Source: Variovorax paradoxus (lineage in GTDB: Bacteria > Pseudomonadota > Gammaproteobacteria > Burkholderiales > Burkholderiaceae_C). Taken from it: a stretch of DNA of 64,000 nt. Of this stretch, positions 52,001-63,309 are shown in pieces. Below the pieces are notes generated by a model. It worked only from the letters and a program-made list of their open reading frames with translations. It did no database searches and was not told the DNA's origin. The stretch lies in assembly GCF_009498455.1 (NCBI RefSeq), contig NZ_CP045644.1, positions 1,767,001 through 1,831,000 of the forward strand. The letters run 5' to 3'. Within the stretch, counting starts at the first letter, position 1. The number at the start of each line of letters is the position of its first letter. The position numbers and the translations under genes are program-made.

Positions 52001-52378
52001 ATGAGCATTTTCGGCAAGATTTTTTCCAAGATTTTTCCGTCGGCCAACGCCGCTGAAGTCGTCGCCGCACCGCCGGCGGCTGCACCCGGCGCGCCGGCCG
52101 CTGTCGCACCGCCGGCTGCGATCCCGCTGGGCGACGTGCCCGCCGTCCTGGACGCGATGCCGGGTGCCGCCGGCCTGAACTGGCGCACCTCGATCGTCGA
52201 CCTGCTCAAGTTGCTGGGCCTGGACAGCAGCCTCGCCGCGCGCAAGGAACTGGCCAGCGAAATTCTCTACAGCGACGGCGAACCGGGTTCGGCCGAATGG
52301 AACATCGGCCTGCACAAGCAGGTGATGACGCGCATCGCTGCCAACGGCGGCACGCTGCCAGCCGAACTGCGCGACTGA
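52001..52378 (+). CDS. DUF3597 family protein
   Basis: This 125-aa protein begins MSIFGKIFSKIFPS, the DUF3597 signature, then has an Ala/Pro linker (residues about 20-45) and a helical domain (LNWRTSIVDLLKLLGLDSS, ARKELASEILYSDGE). The fold is small and helical; its role is unknown. The Ala/Pro linker and the SAEWNIGLHKQVMTRIA end are typical of the family. It is followed by a strong bidirectional terminator. Confidence 0.88.
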   Translation: MSIFGKIFSKIFPSANAAEVVAAPPAAAPGAPAAVAPPAAIPLGDVPAVLDAMPGAAGLNWRTSIVDLLKLLGLDSSLAARKELASEILYSDGEPGSAEWNIGLHKQVMTRIAANGGTLPAELRD

Positions 52379-52400
52379 TCCGTCCCGCCACCCACGCAGC

Positions 52401-52430
52401 AAAAAGCCCGGCACGCCGGGCTTTTTCTTT
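52401..52430. terminator. Bidirectional intrinsic terminator
   Basis: AAAAAGCCCGGC-AC-GCCGGGCTTTTT is a perfect 12-bp stem with A5 and T5 flanks, placed between the convergent DUF3597 and SDR genes. It serves both strands. Confidence 0.92.
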
Positions 52431-52450
52431 GGCGCGACCGTTGAAGCGCT

Positions 52451-53236
52451 TCAGGTCCAGCCTGCGTCCACAACATAGTCTTGCGCGGTGCACATGCGCG
52501 AATCGTCGGCCGCAAGAAACAGCGCCATCGCGGCGATGTCTTCCGCCATCACGCGCCCCGGCAGGCATTGCGCCGCATCGATCTCCGCGCCCGATTCGGG
52601 CTTCACCCACAGCTGGATCTGCCGCTCGGTCATCACCCAGCCCGGCACGATCGAGTTGACGCGGATGTTCGCCTTGCCCAGGTCGCGCGCCAAGGAGCGC
52701 GTGAGGCCGCGCGCGGCGGCCTTGCAGGCCTGGTACACCGGGTAGCCCTTGCCCTTGATCATCCAGCTGATCGAGCCGAAGTTGATGATCGAGCCGCCGC
52801 CCAGCGCGCGCATGTCATCGGCCACCGCCTGTGCGGCAAAGAACTGGTGCTTGAAGTTGACGGCCACGAGGCGGTCGAAGTCGTCGCTCGTCACGTCGGC
52901 CAGTTCGTGGCGCCGGTCGTTGGCCGCGTTGTTCAGCAGCACCGACACCGGCCCGAAGCGCTGGCGCACCGCGTCGATGGCAGCGGCGAGCGCGGCCGTG
53001 TCGGTCACGTCGCAGGGCACGAACAGCGCGGGGTCTGCGCCCTGCAGTTGCGCGGCGAGTGCATCGCCGGCGGCGGTGTCGAGGTCGCAGAAGCCGACCT
53101 TGGCGCCTTGTGCATGAAAGGCCCGCACCAGCGATTCGCCGATGCCGCTGGCGCCGCCCGAGATGAACACGGTGCGGCCGGCCAGCGAGGGGTAGCGGGC
53201 GGTGTAGACAGAAGCAGGAGCAGCGGCGGATGTCAT
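52451..53236 (-). CDS. SDR-family sugar (xylose/arabinose-type) dehydrogenase
   Basis: This 261-aa short-chain dehydrogenase has the cofactor motif ISGGASGIG (27-33), NNAA (about 102-105) and catalytic Ser155, Tyr168 and Lys172. The segments YPSLAGRTV, NNAANDRRHELADVT, INFGSISW and the C-terminal DYVVDAGWT resemble Caulobacter D-xylose dehydrogenase and related aldose 1-dehydrogenases, so oxidation of a pentose to a lactone is the best guess. No other sugar-acid gene is adjacent. It lies 36 bp after tgt in the same direction. Confidence 0.82.
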   Translation of the reverse strand: MTSAAAPASVYTARYPSLAGRTVFISGGASGIGESLVRAFHAQGAKVGFCDLDTAAGDALAAQLQGADPALFVPCDVTDTAALAAAIDAVRQRFGPVSVLLNNAANDRRHELADVTSDDFDRLVAVNFKHQFFAAQAVADDMRALGGGSIINFGSISWMIKGKGYPVYQACKAAARGLTRSLARDLGKANIRVNSIVPGWVMTERQIQLWVKPESGAEIDAAQCLPGRVMAEDIAAMALFLAADDSRMCTAQDYVVDAGWT

Positions 53237-53272
53237 GGCCGCAAGCCTACCCCAACACCGCCGCGCCGGCTG

Positions 53273-55497
<2,225 letters not shown>

Positions 55498-55634
55498 GGT
55501 GCTTGAGGGCCGGACGGGCCCGTGCCAAGGAGGCATGGGAAAGAGAAAAATGCGGAGAGCGGCGATTGTCCCATGGCCCGGAATCACAGCGCCGCGTGAG
55601 GGTCGGCCCGGGGTTGCCGAGGCAGAATCGACGC

Positions 55635-56312
55635 ATGGTCGATTCTTCCGTCGCGCGCGTCACGCCAGCCCCCGCCCCTCCTTCCGAAGGCGAGCTCTTC
55701 AAGAAGATTTTGGGCGGCGCCTGGATGGGGCTGCACCCCGACATCCGCCGGCGCTTCGATAAGAACCCGCTGCCGGGCAAGGCGCTGCATTACCTGGGCG
55801 CGCTCAGCGAGCTGCGCTGCTCGCGCTTCGGCAAGCTCCTGGGCCACCTCACGCAGCCGATGATCCAGGGCGCGCTGATCCCCTACAGCGACAGCCACTT
55901 TCCGGTCGAGATCCAGGTCTACGCCCGGCCCGACGACCCGGCCATCTACAAGCAGCGCATCTACCGCCTGCACGGGCGCCAACCCATCCAGTTCACCAGC
56001 TTCATGCGCGAGAGCGAACGCGGCGAGGTGCTGGAGTACGTGGGCATGGGGCTGGGCATGAAGCTGGTGCTGAGCGTGGAAGCCAACGGCAGCCTGCATT
56101 TCCAGAGCGACGGTTATTTCTGGGAGCTGTTCGGCTGGCGCATTCCGCTGCCGGGCCTGTTCACGCCGGGCAAGACTTTTCTCTGGCACCACAACGAGAC
56201 GCCCGAGCGCTTCAACATCCGCATCGAGATCCGCCACTGCCTCATGGGCACCACCTTCACGCAGGTCGGCGTGTTCGAAGAAGTGCCGGAGCCACAGGCG
56301 GTGTCCGCATGA
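55635..56312 (+). CDS. DUF4166 family protein
   Basis: This 225-aa soluble protein matches DUF4166 ([38 protein letters not shown]-like [35 protein letters not shown]), with no known function. CAGAAT lies 6 nt before ATG 55635. Its stop overlaps the start of the next gene (ATGA). DUF4166 domains are often coupled or fused to NAD-binding epimerase or dehydrogenase partners, as here. Confidence 0.82.
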   Translation: MVDSSVARVTPAPAPPSEGELFKKILGGAWMGLHPDIRRRFDKNPLPGKALHYLGALSELRCSRFGKLLGHLTQPMIQGALIPYSDSHFPVEIQVYARPDDPAIYKQRIYRLHGRQPIQFTSFMRESERGEVLEYVGMGLGMKLVLSVEANGSLHFQSDGYFWELFGWRIPLPGLFTPGKTFLWHHNETPERFNIRIEIRHCLMGTTFTQVGVFEEVPEPQAVSA

Positions 56313-57799
56313 TCGACACGCACCTGCTGGCCCTGCAGCTCATGGCGGCGCAGGGCGCGCTGGGCGCCTTCGACACGCTCTACCACCACGAAGGCACCGA
56401 AGCCCTGCCGCGCCGCGGCACGGCGGGGCGCGAGCTGGCGATCCACGCGACGCGCTCGTCGATCTATTGCGCGCTGTTCCTCGGCCTGTCGGCGTGGGCC
56501 TGGCACGGTGCGTGGGCATGGGTGTTGCTCGCGGTGTTCGGCATCGAGATCGTGCTCACGCTGTGGGACTTCGTGGTGGAAGACGGCAGCCGCCTGTTGC
56601 CGCCCACCGAACGCGTGACGCACACGGTGCTGGCCATCAACGCCGGCGCGTTCATCGCGCTGCTGGCGATGAGCGCGGTCGGCTGGGCAGCACAACCGAC
56701 GGCGATGGTGTGGCAGCCGCATGGCTGGCTCAGCGCCTTTCTCGCGCTGTGCGGCGTGGGCGTGGGCATCTCGGGCCTGCGCGACGGCTTCGCGGCGCGT
56801 GCGCTGTTCAAGCAACAGAAGCAGGCGCAAGCGCGCGACGCCCAGGCACCGGTGCACTTCGGCACGAAGCCGCAGCAGGTGCTGTTGACGGGCGGCACCG
56901 GCTTCATCGGCCAGATCCTCGTGCGCCACCTGCTGGCCGACGGCCACGCGGTGACGGTGTGGACGCGCGACGCGCGCGGCGCCGCCTGGGGCTTCGGCGG
57001 CGCGGTGCGCTGCGTGCAGTCGCTCGACCAGATCCCCGCCGCGGACGCCATCGACGTGGTCGTCAACCTCGCGGGCGCACGCATCCTCGGCCAGCGTTGG
57101 AGCGCGCGGCGCCAGCAGCAGCTGCTGCAAAGCCGCGAAGGCCTGACACAGCAACTCGTCGCGTGGATTGGCACGCGCCCGCGCAAGCCGTGGCTGCTGC
57201 TCTCGGGTTCCGCCATCGGCTACTACGGCGTGCAACCGCAGGGCGATGCCACCGAGCTCGCCGAAGACGCGCCGCCGCAGAACATCTTCATGTCGACGCT
57301 GTGCCAGCGCTGGGAGCAGGCCGCGCACACGGCCGTGGCGCACGGCGTGCGCGTGGCCTGCCTGCGCTTCGGCTTCGTGCTGGGCCACCAGGGCTCGCTG
57401 CCGCAGCTGCTGATGCCGGTGCAGCTCGGCATGGGCGGGCGCCTGGGCAGCGGGCGGCAGTGGCTGTCGTGGGTGCATGTGCACGACCTGATCCGCGCGA
57501 TCGCGCATGTGTGGACCGTGACCGAGTCCGCCACCGACCCCGTCGCCGCGCAGGCCTTCAACGTCACCGCGCCGGGTGCGCTGGGCCAGGAAGCCTTCAC
57601 CCGCGTCGCGGCCGGTGTGCTGCACCGCCCCTGCTGGATGCCCACGCCCGCCGCGCCCGTGAAGCTGCTGCTGGGCGAGCAGGCCGACCTGTTGCTCGAA
57701 GGCCAGCGCGTCGTGCCGGCGCAGCTGCTGCGCACCGGCTTCCAGTTCATGTTCCCCGATGCCCGCAGCGCCTTGACGGACCTTTGCCGTCCACGCTAG
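56309..57799 (+). CDS. TIGR01777-type epimerase with N-terminal membrane domain
   Basis: This 496-aa protein has residues 1-165 with four predicted membrane helices (YCALFLGLSAWAWHG, WVLLAVFGIEIVL, TVLAINAGAFIALLAM, LSAFLALCGVGVGI). Residues 188-496 are an extended-SDR domain with VLLTGGTGFIGQ (NAD(P) site), VVNLAGARI, LSGSAIGYYG and a TIGR01777 C-terminus (FQFMFPDARSALTDL). E. coli YfcH is the soluble counterpart. The membrane domain is unusual and ties the enzyme to the inner membrane. Coupled to DUF4166. Confidence 0.85.
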   Translation: MIDTHLLALQLMAAQGALGAFDTLYHHEGTEALPRRGTAGRELAIHATRSSIYCALFLGLSAWAWHGAWAWVLLAVFGIEIVLTLWDFVVEDGSRLLPPTERVTHTVLAINAGAFIALLAMSAVGWAAQPTAMVWQPHGWLSAFLALCGVGVGISGLRDGFAARALFKQQKQAQARDAQAPVHFGTKPQQVLLTGGTGFIGQILVRHLLADGHAVTVWTRDARGAAWGFGGAVRCVQSLDQIPAADAIDVVVNLAGARILGQRWSARRQQQLLQSREGLTQQLVAWIGTRPRKPWLLLSGSAIGYYGVQPQGDATELAEDAPPQNIFMSTLCQRWEQAAHTAVAHGVRVACLRFGFVLGHQGSLPQLLMPVQLGMGGRLGSGRQWLSWVHVHDLIRAIAHVWTVTESATDPVAAQAFNVTAPGALGQEAFTRVAAGVLHRPCWMPTPAAPVKLLLGEQADLLLEGQRVVPAQLLRTGFQFMFPDARSALTDLCRPR

Positions 57800-57804
57800 A
57801 AGCC

Positions 57805-59925
57805 TTGTCCGTGCCCGCCAAGAAAGAACCGACTCCCCCCGCCGCGCAGGCGCCGGCGCAACCGCCCGGCACCGGCCTGAGCCTCGTGCAGCGCGCGCTG
57901 CGCAAGCTCGGCCTCGTGCGCGACATCGACTTCGCGCTCTACCTGCCGATGCGCTACGAGGACGAGACGCGCATCGTGCGCCTGGCCGACACGCGCGACG
58001 GCGACATGGCGCAGGTCGAGGGCGTGGTCACCGAGTGCGAGGTGGTGTTCCGTCCGCGCCGTCAGCTCATCGCCACCATCGACGATGGCAGCGACACCTG
58101 CCAGCTGCGTTTTTTCAACTTCTATCCGTCGCAGCAGAAGCAGCTCGCGGTGGGCGCCAAGGTGCGCGTGCGCGGCGAGATGCGCGGCGGTTTCGTGGGG
58201 CGGCAGATCATGCACCCGACCGTCAAGGCGGCCGGCACGGCGCTGCCCAATGCGCTCACGCCGGTGTACTCGACCGTGGCCGGGCTCGCGCAGCCGGTGC
58301 TGCGGCGCGAGGTGCGCTCGGGCCTGGCGCGCGCGCTGCTCGACGAGACGATTCCGGTGCAGATCGGCCTGCGCGGTGCGTGGGACCTGCGCAGTGCGCT
58401 GAGCTTTTTGCACTACCCGACGCCCGACGTGTCGATCGCCGCGCTCGAAGACCACAGCCACCCGGCGTGGCAGCGCATCAAGGCGGAAGAACTGCTGGCG
58501 CAGCAGCTCTCGCAGTTGCAGGCGCGGCTGGAGCGCGCGGCGCAGCGTGCGCCCGTGCTGCCTTCGTCCGCCGAGCCGGTGGCGAGTTCACTGCACGCGC
58601 AGCTGCTCGCCGTGCTGCCCTTCGGCCTCACCGGTGCACAGCAGCGTGTGGGCGAGGAGATCACGGCCGACCTGCACCGGCAGATTCCGATGCATCGGCT
58701 GCTGCAGGGCGACGTGGGCTCGGGCAAGACCGTGGTGGCTGCGCTGGCGGCGGCGCGTGCCATCGACGCGGGTTTTCAGTGCGCGCTGATGGCGCCTACC
58801 GAAATCCTCGCGGCCCAGCACTTCGGCAAGCTGGTCGGCTGGCTCGATCCGCTGCTGGCCGAGCGCGGCCTGCGCGTGGCCTGGCTCACGGGCAGCCAGA
58901 AGAAGAAGGAGCGCGACGAGATGTCGGCCGCCGTCGAGAGCGGCGAGGCCGCGCTGGTCATCGGCACGCATGCGGTCATCTCGGAAAAGGTGCGCTTCAA
59001 GAAGCTCGCGCTGGCCATCATCGACGAGCAGCACCGCTTCGGCGTCGCGCAGCGCCTCGCGCTGCGCGGCAAGGCGAGCGGTGACCTCGAACCGCACTTG
59101 CTGATGATGAGCGCCACACCGATCCCACGCACGCTCGCGATGAGCTACTACGCCGACCTCGATGTGTCCACGCTCGACGAGCTGCCGCCCGGCCGCACGC
59201 CGATCGTCACCAAGCTGGTGGCCGACCACCGGCGCGACGAGGTCATCGACCGCATCCAGGCGCAGATCGCGCAGGGCCGGCAGGTCTACTGGGTCTGTCC
59301 GCTCATCGAGGAGAGCGAGGCGGTCGACCTGCGCAACGCCACCGAGACGCGCGACGAACTCGCTGGCACGCTGGGCGACCACATCCACGTCGGCCTGCTG
59401 CATTCGCGCATGCCCACGGCCGAGAAGCAGGTGGTGATGGCCGCGTTCACCGCGAACGAAATCCAGGTGCTCGTGAGCACGACCGTGATCGAAGTGGGCG
59501 TCGACGTGCCCAACGCCTCGCTGATGGTGATCGAGCATGCCGAGCGCTTCGGCCTCTCGCAACTGCACCAGCTGCGCGGGCGCGTGGGGCGCGGCGCGGC
59601 GGCCTCGGCCTGTGTGCTGCTCTATGCGCCGGGCGACAGCGGTCGCGTGGGCGAGGCGGCACGCGCGCGCCTCAAGGCCATGGCCGAGACCAGCGACGGT
59701 TTCGAGATCGCACGGCGCGACCTGGAGATTCGCGGGCCCGGCGAATTCCTGGGCGCGCGCCAGTCGGGCGCGCCGCTGCTGCGCTTTGCCGACCTTGCGA
59801 CCGACACGCTGCTGCTCGACTGGGCGCGCGAGCTGGCGCCGGTGATGCTGCAGAAGCACCCCGAGCTGGCGCAACGCCACATCGATCGCTGGCTCGGCAC
59901 CAAGGCCGAGTACCTCAAGGCCTGA
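57805..59925 (+). CDS. recG: ATP-dependent DNA helicase RecG
   Basis: This 706-aa helicase reverses stalled forks and branches Holliday junctions. The N-terminal wedge/OB domain (residues about 60-160) precedes Walker A GDVGSGKT (302-309), Walker B DEQH (407-410), SATPIPRTLAM (motif III), VSTTVIEVGVDVPNASLMV and QLHQLRGRVGRG (motif VI). The start is TTG 57805 or GTG 57811, since the frame runs back into the previous gene with no ATG. It begins 5 bp after that gene. Confidence 0.96.
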   Translation: MSVPAKKEPTPPAAQAPAQPPGTGLSLVQRALRKLGLVRDIDFALYLPMRYEDETRIVRLADTRDGDMAQVEGVVTECEVVFRPRRQLIATIDDGSDTCQLRFFNFYPSQQKQLAVGAKVRVRGEMRGGFVGRQIMHPTVKAAGTALPNALTPVYSTVAGLAQPVLRREVRSGLARALLDETIPVQIGLRGAWDLRSALSFLHYPTPDVSIAALEDHSHPAWQRIKAEELLAQQLSQLQARLERAAQRAPVLPSSAEPVASSLHAQLLAVLPFGLTGAQQRVGEEITADLHRQIPMHRLLQGDVGSGKTVVAALAAARAIDAGFQCALMAPTEILAAQHFGKLVGWLDPLLAERGLRVAWLTGSQKKKERDEMSAAVESGEAALVIGTHAVISEKVRFKKLALAIIDEQHRFGVAQRLALRGKASGDLEPHLLMMSATPIPRTLAMSYYADLDVSTLDELPPGRTPIVTKLVADHRRDEVIDRIQAQIAQGRQVYWVCPLIEESEAVDLRNATETRDELAGTLGDHIHVGLLHSRMPTAEKQVVMAAFTANEIQVLVSTTVIEVGVDVPNASLMVIEHAERFGLSQLHQLRGRVGRGAAASACVLLYAPGDSGRVGEAARARLKAMAETSDGFEIARRDLEIRGPGEFLGARQSGAPLLRFADLATDTLLLDWARELAPVMLQKHPELAQRHIDRWLGTKAEYLKA

Positions 59926-59931
59926 GGTCGA

Positions 59932-60558
59932 TCAGGCCGGTCGGCGCGTGAACGCCAGGATCAAGCCGAAGCCGACCATCATGCTGCCGCTCACGCGGTT
60001 GAACCAGCGCATCGCGCGGCTGCCGTTGGCCAGCCGACGCATGCGCGCACCGAGCAGCGCGTACAGCGCGATCGCGACCACTTCGAACACCAGGAAGGTC
60101 ACGCCCAGCAGCAGGTAGCTCGACGCATACGCGCCGGGCACGACGAACTGCGGGAAGAAAGCGGTGAACACCAGGATCGCCTTCGGGTTGCCGGCCGCCA
60201 CCGTGAACTCCTGGCGCACCAGCGCGCGCATCGACGGCGGCGCGGCTTCGTGCGCCTGCACTTCGGCGGTCCGTGCCGGCGCGCGCAGCAGCCGGATGCC
60301 GATCCACACGAGGTACGCGGCGCCGATGTACTTGATGACATCGAAGGCCAGCTCCGATGCCACCAGCACCGCGCCCATGCCCAGCCCCGCGATGGCGATC
60401 ATGACCGCGAAGGCCACGAGCCGGCCGCTCGCCGCGATGACCGCCGGCGACACGCCGTGCTTCGCGCCGTTGGTCACCGACAGCAGGTTGTTGGGGCCGA
60501 ACGCCATGTTGATGGCGAAGCAGGCGGGGAGGAACAGCAGGTAGGCAGACAGGGTCAT
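59932..60558 (-). CDS. LysE/RhtB family amino acid exporter
   Basis: This 208-aa protein has six predicted membrane helices and the LysE-type signature FGPNNLLSVTNGAKHG and AAGNPKAILVFTAFFPQFV. Likely substrates are amino acids or homoserine lactones. It is convergent with recG, 6 bp between stop codons. Confidence 0.9.
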   Translation of the reverse strand: MTLSAYLLFLPACFAINMAFGPNNLLSVTNGAKHGVSPAVIAASGRLVAFAVMIAIAGLGMGAVLVASELAFDVIKYIGAAYLVWIGIRLLRAPARTAEVQAHEAAPPSMRALVRQEFTVAAGNPKAILVFTAFFPQFVVPGAYASSYLLLGVTFLVFEVVAIALYALLGARMRRLANGSRAMRWFNRVSGSMMVGFGLILAFTRRPA

Positions 60559-60605
60559 GGCGTGTCCGTCGAACGAAGAGGGACCGCCATTATCTGCAGG
60601 CGAAG

Positions 60606-61310
60606 CTAGCCGTCGATGCCGCTTTCGGGCATCTGCCGCGCATACACCGCGAGCACGATGCGCTCGGAGTGGATGAGGTAGTCGTTCAGCGCCGCCGAGC
60701 CCTCGGCAAACTTGCCGGCCTCGATGAGCTCAAGCAGCTTCGTGTTCATGTCCACGTAGGGCGCGTGCAGAAACTCGGGGTCTTTCAGCAGCCCGAAGGC
60801 CAGTCGCAGCTCGACCAGGATGTGGGCGAACAGCACGTTGAGCCGCTCGCTGTCGGCCAGCTCGACGATGCCCTTGTGGAACTCCATGTTGGCCGTGCCT
60901 ACGCCCAGCCAGTCGCCGGCATCGCGGCATTTCAGCGCCATCTCGACCGCCTCGCGCATGTGCTTCTTGGCAGGGTGGCGCGGGTAGGCCTGCGCCAGCG
61001 CCTGGCACTCGATGAGCCGGCGCACGCGGTAGATGTCGATGATCGACGCGATGCTCGGCACCGCCACGAACACGCCGCGGTTCGGCGCGTGCTTGAGCAG
61101 GCCTTCCTTGGTCAGCGTGCGGAACACCTCGCGCAGGGTGTTCCGCGAAATCTCCAGGCTGTCGGCCAGCGCGGCCTCCGACAGCCGCTGCCCCGGCGAG
61201 AACTCGCCCTTCACGATCTTCTGGCGGATCAGCTCGGCCACGCGGTCGTTGAGCGTGAGCGCGCCGGCGGCCGGCGAAGCGGAGGAAGTGGGGGAATCCA
61301 GTCGGGTCAT
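60606..61310 (-). CDS. GntR/FCD family transcriptional regulator
   Basis: This 234-aa protein has the GntR winged helix (VAELIRQKIVKGEFSPGQRL, SEAALADSLEISRNTLREVF RTL region) and an FCD effector domain (YRVRRLIECQALAQA, MEFHKGIVELADSERL) that binds carboxylates through metal. It is divergent from the DUF969-DUF979-pcp unit, with symmetric sites in between, so it probably regulates pyroglutamate uptake; the ligand is inferred. Confidence 0.92.
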   Translation of the reverse strand: MTRLDSPTSSASPAAGALTLNDRVAELIRQKIVKGEFSPGQRLSEAALADSLEISRNTLREVFRTLTKEGLLKHAPNRGVFVAVPSIASIIDIYRVRRLIECQALAQAYPRHPAKKHMREAVEMALKCRDAGDWLGVGTANMEFHKGIVELADSERLNVLFAHILVELRLAFGLLKDPEFLHAPYVDMNTKLLELIEAGKFAEGSAALNDYLIHSERIVLAVYARQMPESGIDG

Positions 61311-61463
61311 GCCGGTCGGTAGAGAGAGAAAAAGAGCGGGTCGCAGCGAGCCTGCGTTCTAACAGAGGCCGCCGGCGCCCCGCCGCACGGACGCACCCAA
61401 ACGCCCCGTTTCAGGGTTTTCATGGGGGTATTCAGGCACTGTTGTTGGGCACACTACGTGAAA

Positions 61464-61516
61464 TTGTTCAACAACTTGTTCTAAATGAGTGATTCATAAG
61501 AAATGAATTGCTCATT
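61464..61516. promoter_or_regulatory. Symmetric operator-like sequences between gntR and DUF969
   Basis: TTGTT-C-AACAA (61464-61474) is followed by another TTGTTC (61476-61481) and then a 33-bp inverted repeat, AATGAG-TG-ATTCAT-AAGAA-ATGAAT-TG-CTCATT (61484-61516, centre 61500). The region is much more AT-rich than its surroundings. Confidence 0.55.
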
Positions 61517-61593
61517 CATTGGCATGAGGTTTGCATCAATCGACCGCACCGGTGACCCGCGCCGGTGTTTTGCATTGCAACGAAAGACCCACC

Positions 61594-62337
61594 ATGACAC
61601 CTGAAGTCCCCCTGTGGCCGCTGATCGGCGTGGCCGTGATCATTGCGGGGTTCATCCTGCGCTTCAATCCGATGCTGGTCGTGATCGTCACGGCCATCGT
61701 GACGGCGTTTGCCGCGGGCTTCAGCCCGATGGCGATCCTCACGGCCATCGGCACCGGCTTCATCAAGACGCGCAACCTGCCGCTGATCATTCTTCTGCCG
61801 CTGGCGGTGATCGGCCTCTTGGAGCGCCACGGCCTGCGCCAGCACGCGCAGAACTGGATCAGCCGCATCAAGTCGGCCACCGCCGGCCGCCTGCTGATCG
61901 TCTACCTCGCGGCGCGCGAACTCACGGCGGCCATGGGCCTGACCAGCCTGGGCGGCCATCCGCAGATGGTGCGTCCGCTGCTCGCGCCGATGGCCGAAGG
62001 CGCCACCGAAACGCGCTACGGCAAGCTGCCCGACCGCATCCGCCACAAGCTGCGCGCCTACGCCGCAGCCACCGACAACGTGGGCCTGTTCTTCGGCGAA
62101 GACATCTTCGTGGCCTTCGGCGCCATCGTGCTCATGACCACCTTCCTGCACGAAGCCGGCATCGACGTGGAGCCGCTGCACATCGCGATGTGGGGCATCC
62201 CGACGGCCATTGCCGCTTTCATCATCCACGCCTGGCGCCTGCGCCGGCTTGACCAGGCGCTGGCCCGTGAGCTGGGGGACGCGGCGCAGGCCGACGCACC
62301 CGTTGCCACCGCCGTGCCCGCCAACGAAGGACGCTGA
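61594..62337 (+). CDS. DUF969 family membrane protein
   Basis: This 247-aa protein with about six hydrophobic segments matches DUF969 (LLPLAVIGLLERHGLRQHA, YLAARELTAAMGLTSLGGHPQMVRP region, DNVGLFFGEDIFVAFGA). DUF969 and DUF979 proteins always travel together and form a putative transporter; genomic association with pyroglutamyl peptidase and 5-oxoprolinase suggests 5-oxoproline as substrate. It lies 5 bp before DUF979. Confidence 0.88.
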   Translation: MTPEVPLWPLIGVAVIIAGFILRFNPMLVVIVTAIVTAFAAGFSPMAILTAIGTGFIKTRNLPLIILLPLAVIGLLERHGLRQHAQNWISRIKSATAGRLLIVYLAARELTAAMGLTSLGGHPQMVRPLLAPMAEGATETRYGKLPDRIRHKLRAYAAATDNVGLFFGEDIFVAFGAIVLMTTFLHEAGIDVEPLHIAMWGIPTAIAAFIIHAWRLRRLDQALARELGDAAQADAPVATAVPANEGR

Positions 62338-62342
62338 TCATC

Positions 62343-63299
62343 ATGATTCTCTCGATCCAGCACCTGTACCTTCTGGTCGGCGTCATCCTTGCCGTCACGG
62401 CCGTGATGACGCTGGCCGACCGCCAGCACCCCAAGCGCTACACCAGCGCGCTCTTCTGGGGCATCTATGCGCTGGTCTTCCTCATCGGCGACAAGTTGCC
62501 GCCCGCACTGGTCGGCGTCGGCGCGATCGGCATGGCCGTCATTGCCGGCCTGCGCGGCGTCGGCGCGGGCAAGCACCGCGAACCCACGCCCGCGCAGTAC
62601 CAGGCCAGCGCCACGCGCCTGGGCAACAAGCTGTTCATTCCCGCACTGGCGATTCCGCTGGTCACCGTGATCGGCACCGTGGGCATGAGCCACATCAAGC
62701 TCGGCGGCACGCTGCTGCTCGACCCCAAGAACACCACGCTGGTGAGCCTGGGCATCGGCTGCGTGGTGGCGCTGGCGCTGGCCTGCTGGCTGACGCGCGA
62801 GACGCCCGTGCAGGGCATGCGCGAGTCGCGCCGCCTGACGGACGCGCTCGGCTGGGCCGTGGTGCTGCCGCAGATGCTCGGCATGCTGGGCCTGGTGTTC
62901 TCCGACGCCGGTGTGGGCAAGGCGGTGGCGCACATCACCACCAGCTACATCAACATGGACATCCGCTTCGTCGCCGTCGCGGTGTATGTGCTGGGCATGG
63001 CGCTCTTCACCATCATCATGGGCAACGGCTTCGCGGCCTTCCCGGTGATGACGGGCGGCGTCGGCGTGCCGGTGCTGGTGGGCGTGTACCACGGCGACCC
63101 GGCCGTGATGGCGGCCATCGGCATGTTCTCGGGCTACTGCGGCACGCTCATGACGCCGATGGCGGCCAACTTCAACATCGTGCCCGCAGCCCTGCTGGAG
63201 CTGCCCGACAAGAACGCGGTGATCAAGGTGCAGATACCGACCGCGGCCGCGCTGCTGGTGGTCAACATCTTCCTGCTGTACTTCCTGATGTTCCGCTGA
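62343..63299 (+). CDS. DUF979 family membrane protein
   Basis: This 318-aa protein with nine to ten predicted membrane helices is the partner of DUF969. Conserved-looking stretches are [36 protein letters not shown] and [20 protein letters not shown]. Together the two probably form a secondary transporter. It lies 5 bp after DUF969 and 10 bp before pcp. Confidence 0.88.
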   Translation: MILSIQHLYLLVGVILAVTAVMTLADRQHPKRYTSALFWGIYALVFLIGDKLPPALVGVGAIGMAVIAGLRGVGAGKHREPTPAQYQASATRLGNKLFIPALAIPLVTVIGTVGMSHIKLGGTLLLDPKNTTLVSLGIGCVVALALACWLTRETPVQGMRESRRLTDALGWAVVLPQMLGMLGLVFSDAGVGKAVAHITTSYINMDIRFVAVAVYVLGMALFTIIMGNGFAAFPVMTGGVGVPVLVGVYHGDPAVMAAIGMFSGYCGTLMTPMAANFNIVPAALLELPDKNAVIKVQIPTAAALLVVNIFLLYFLMFR

Positions 63300-63309
63300 G
63301 GCACTGCGC

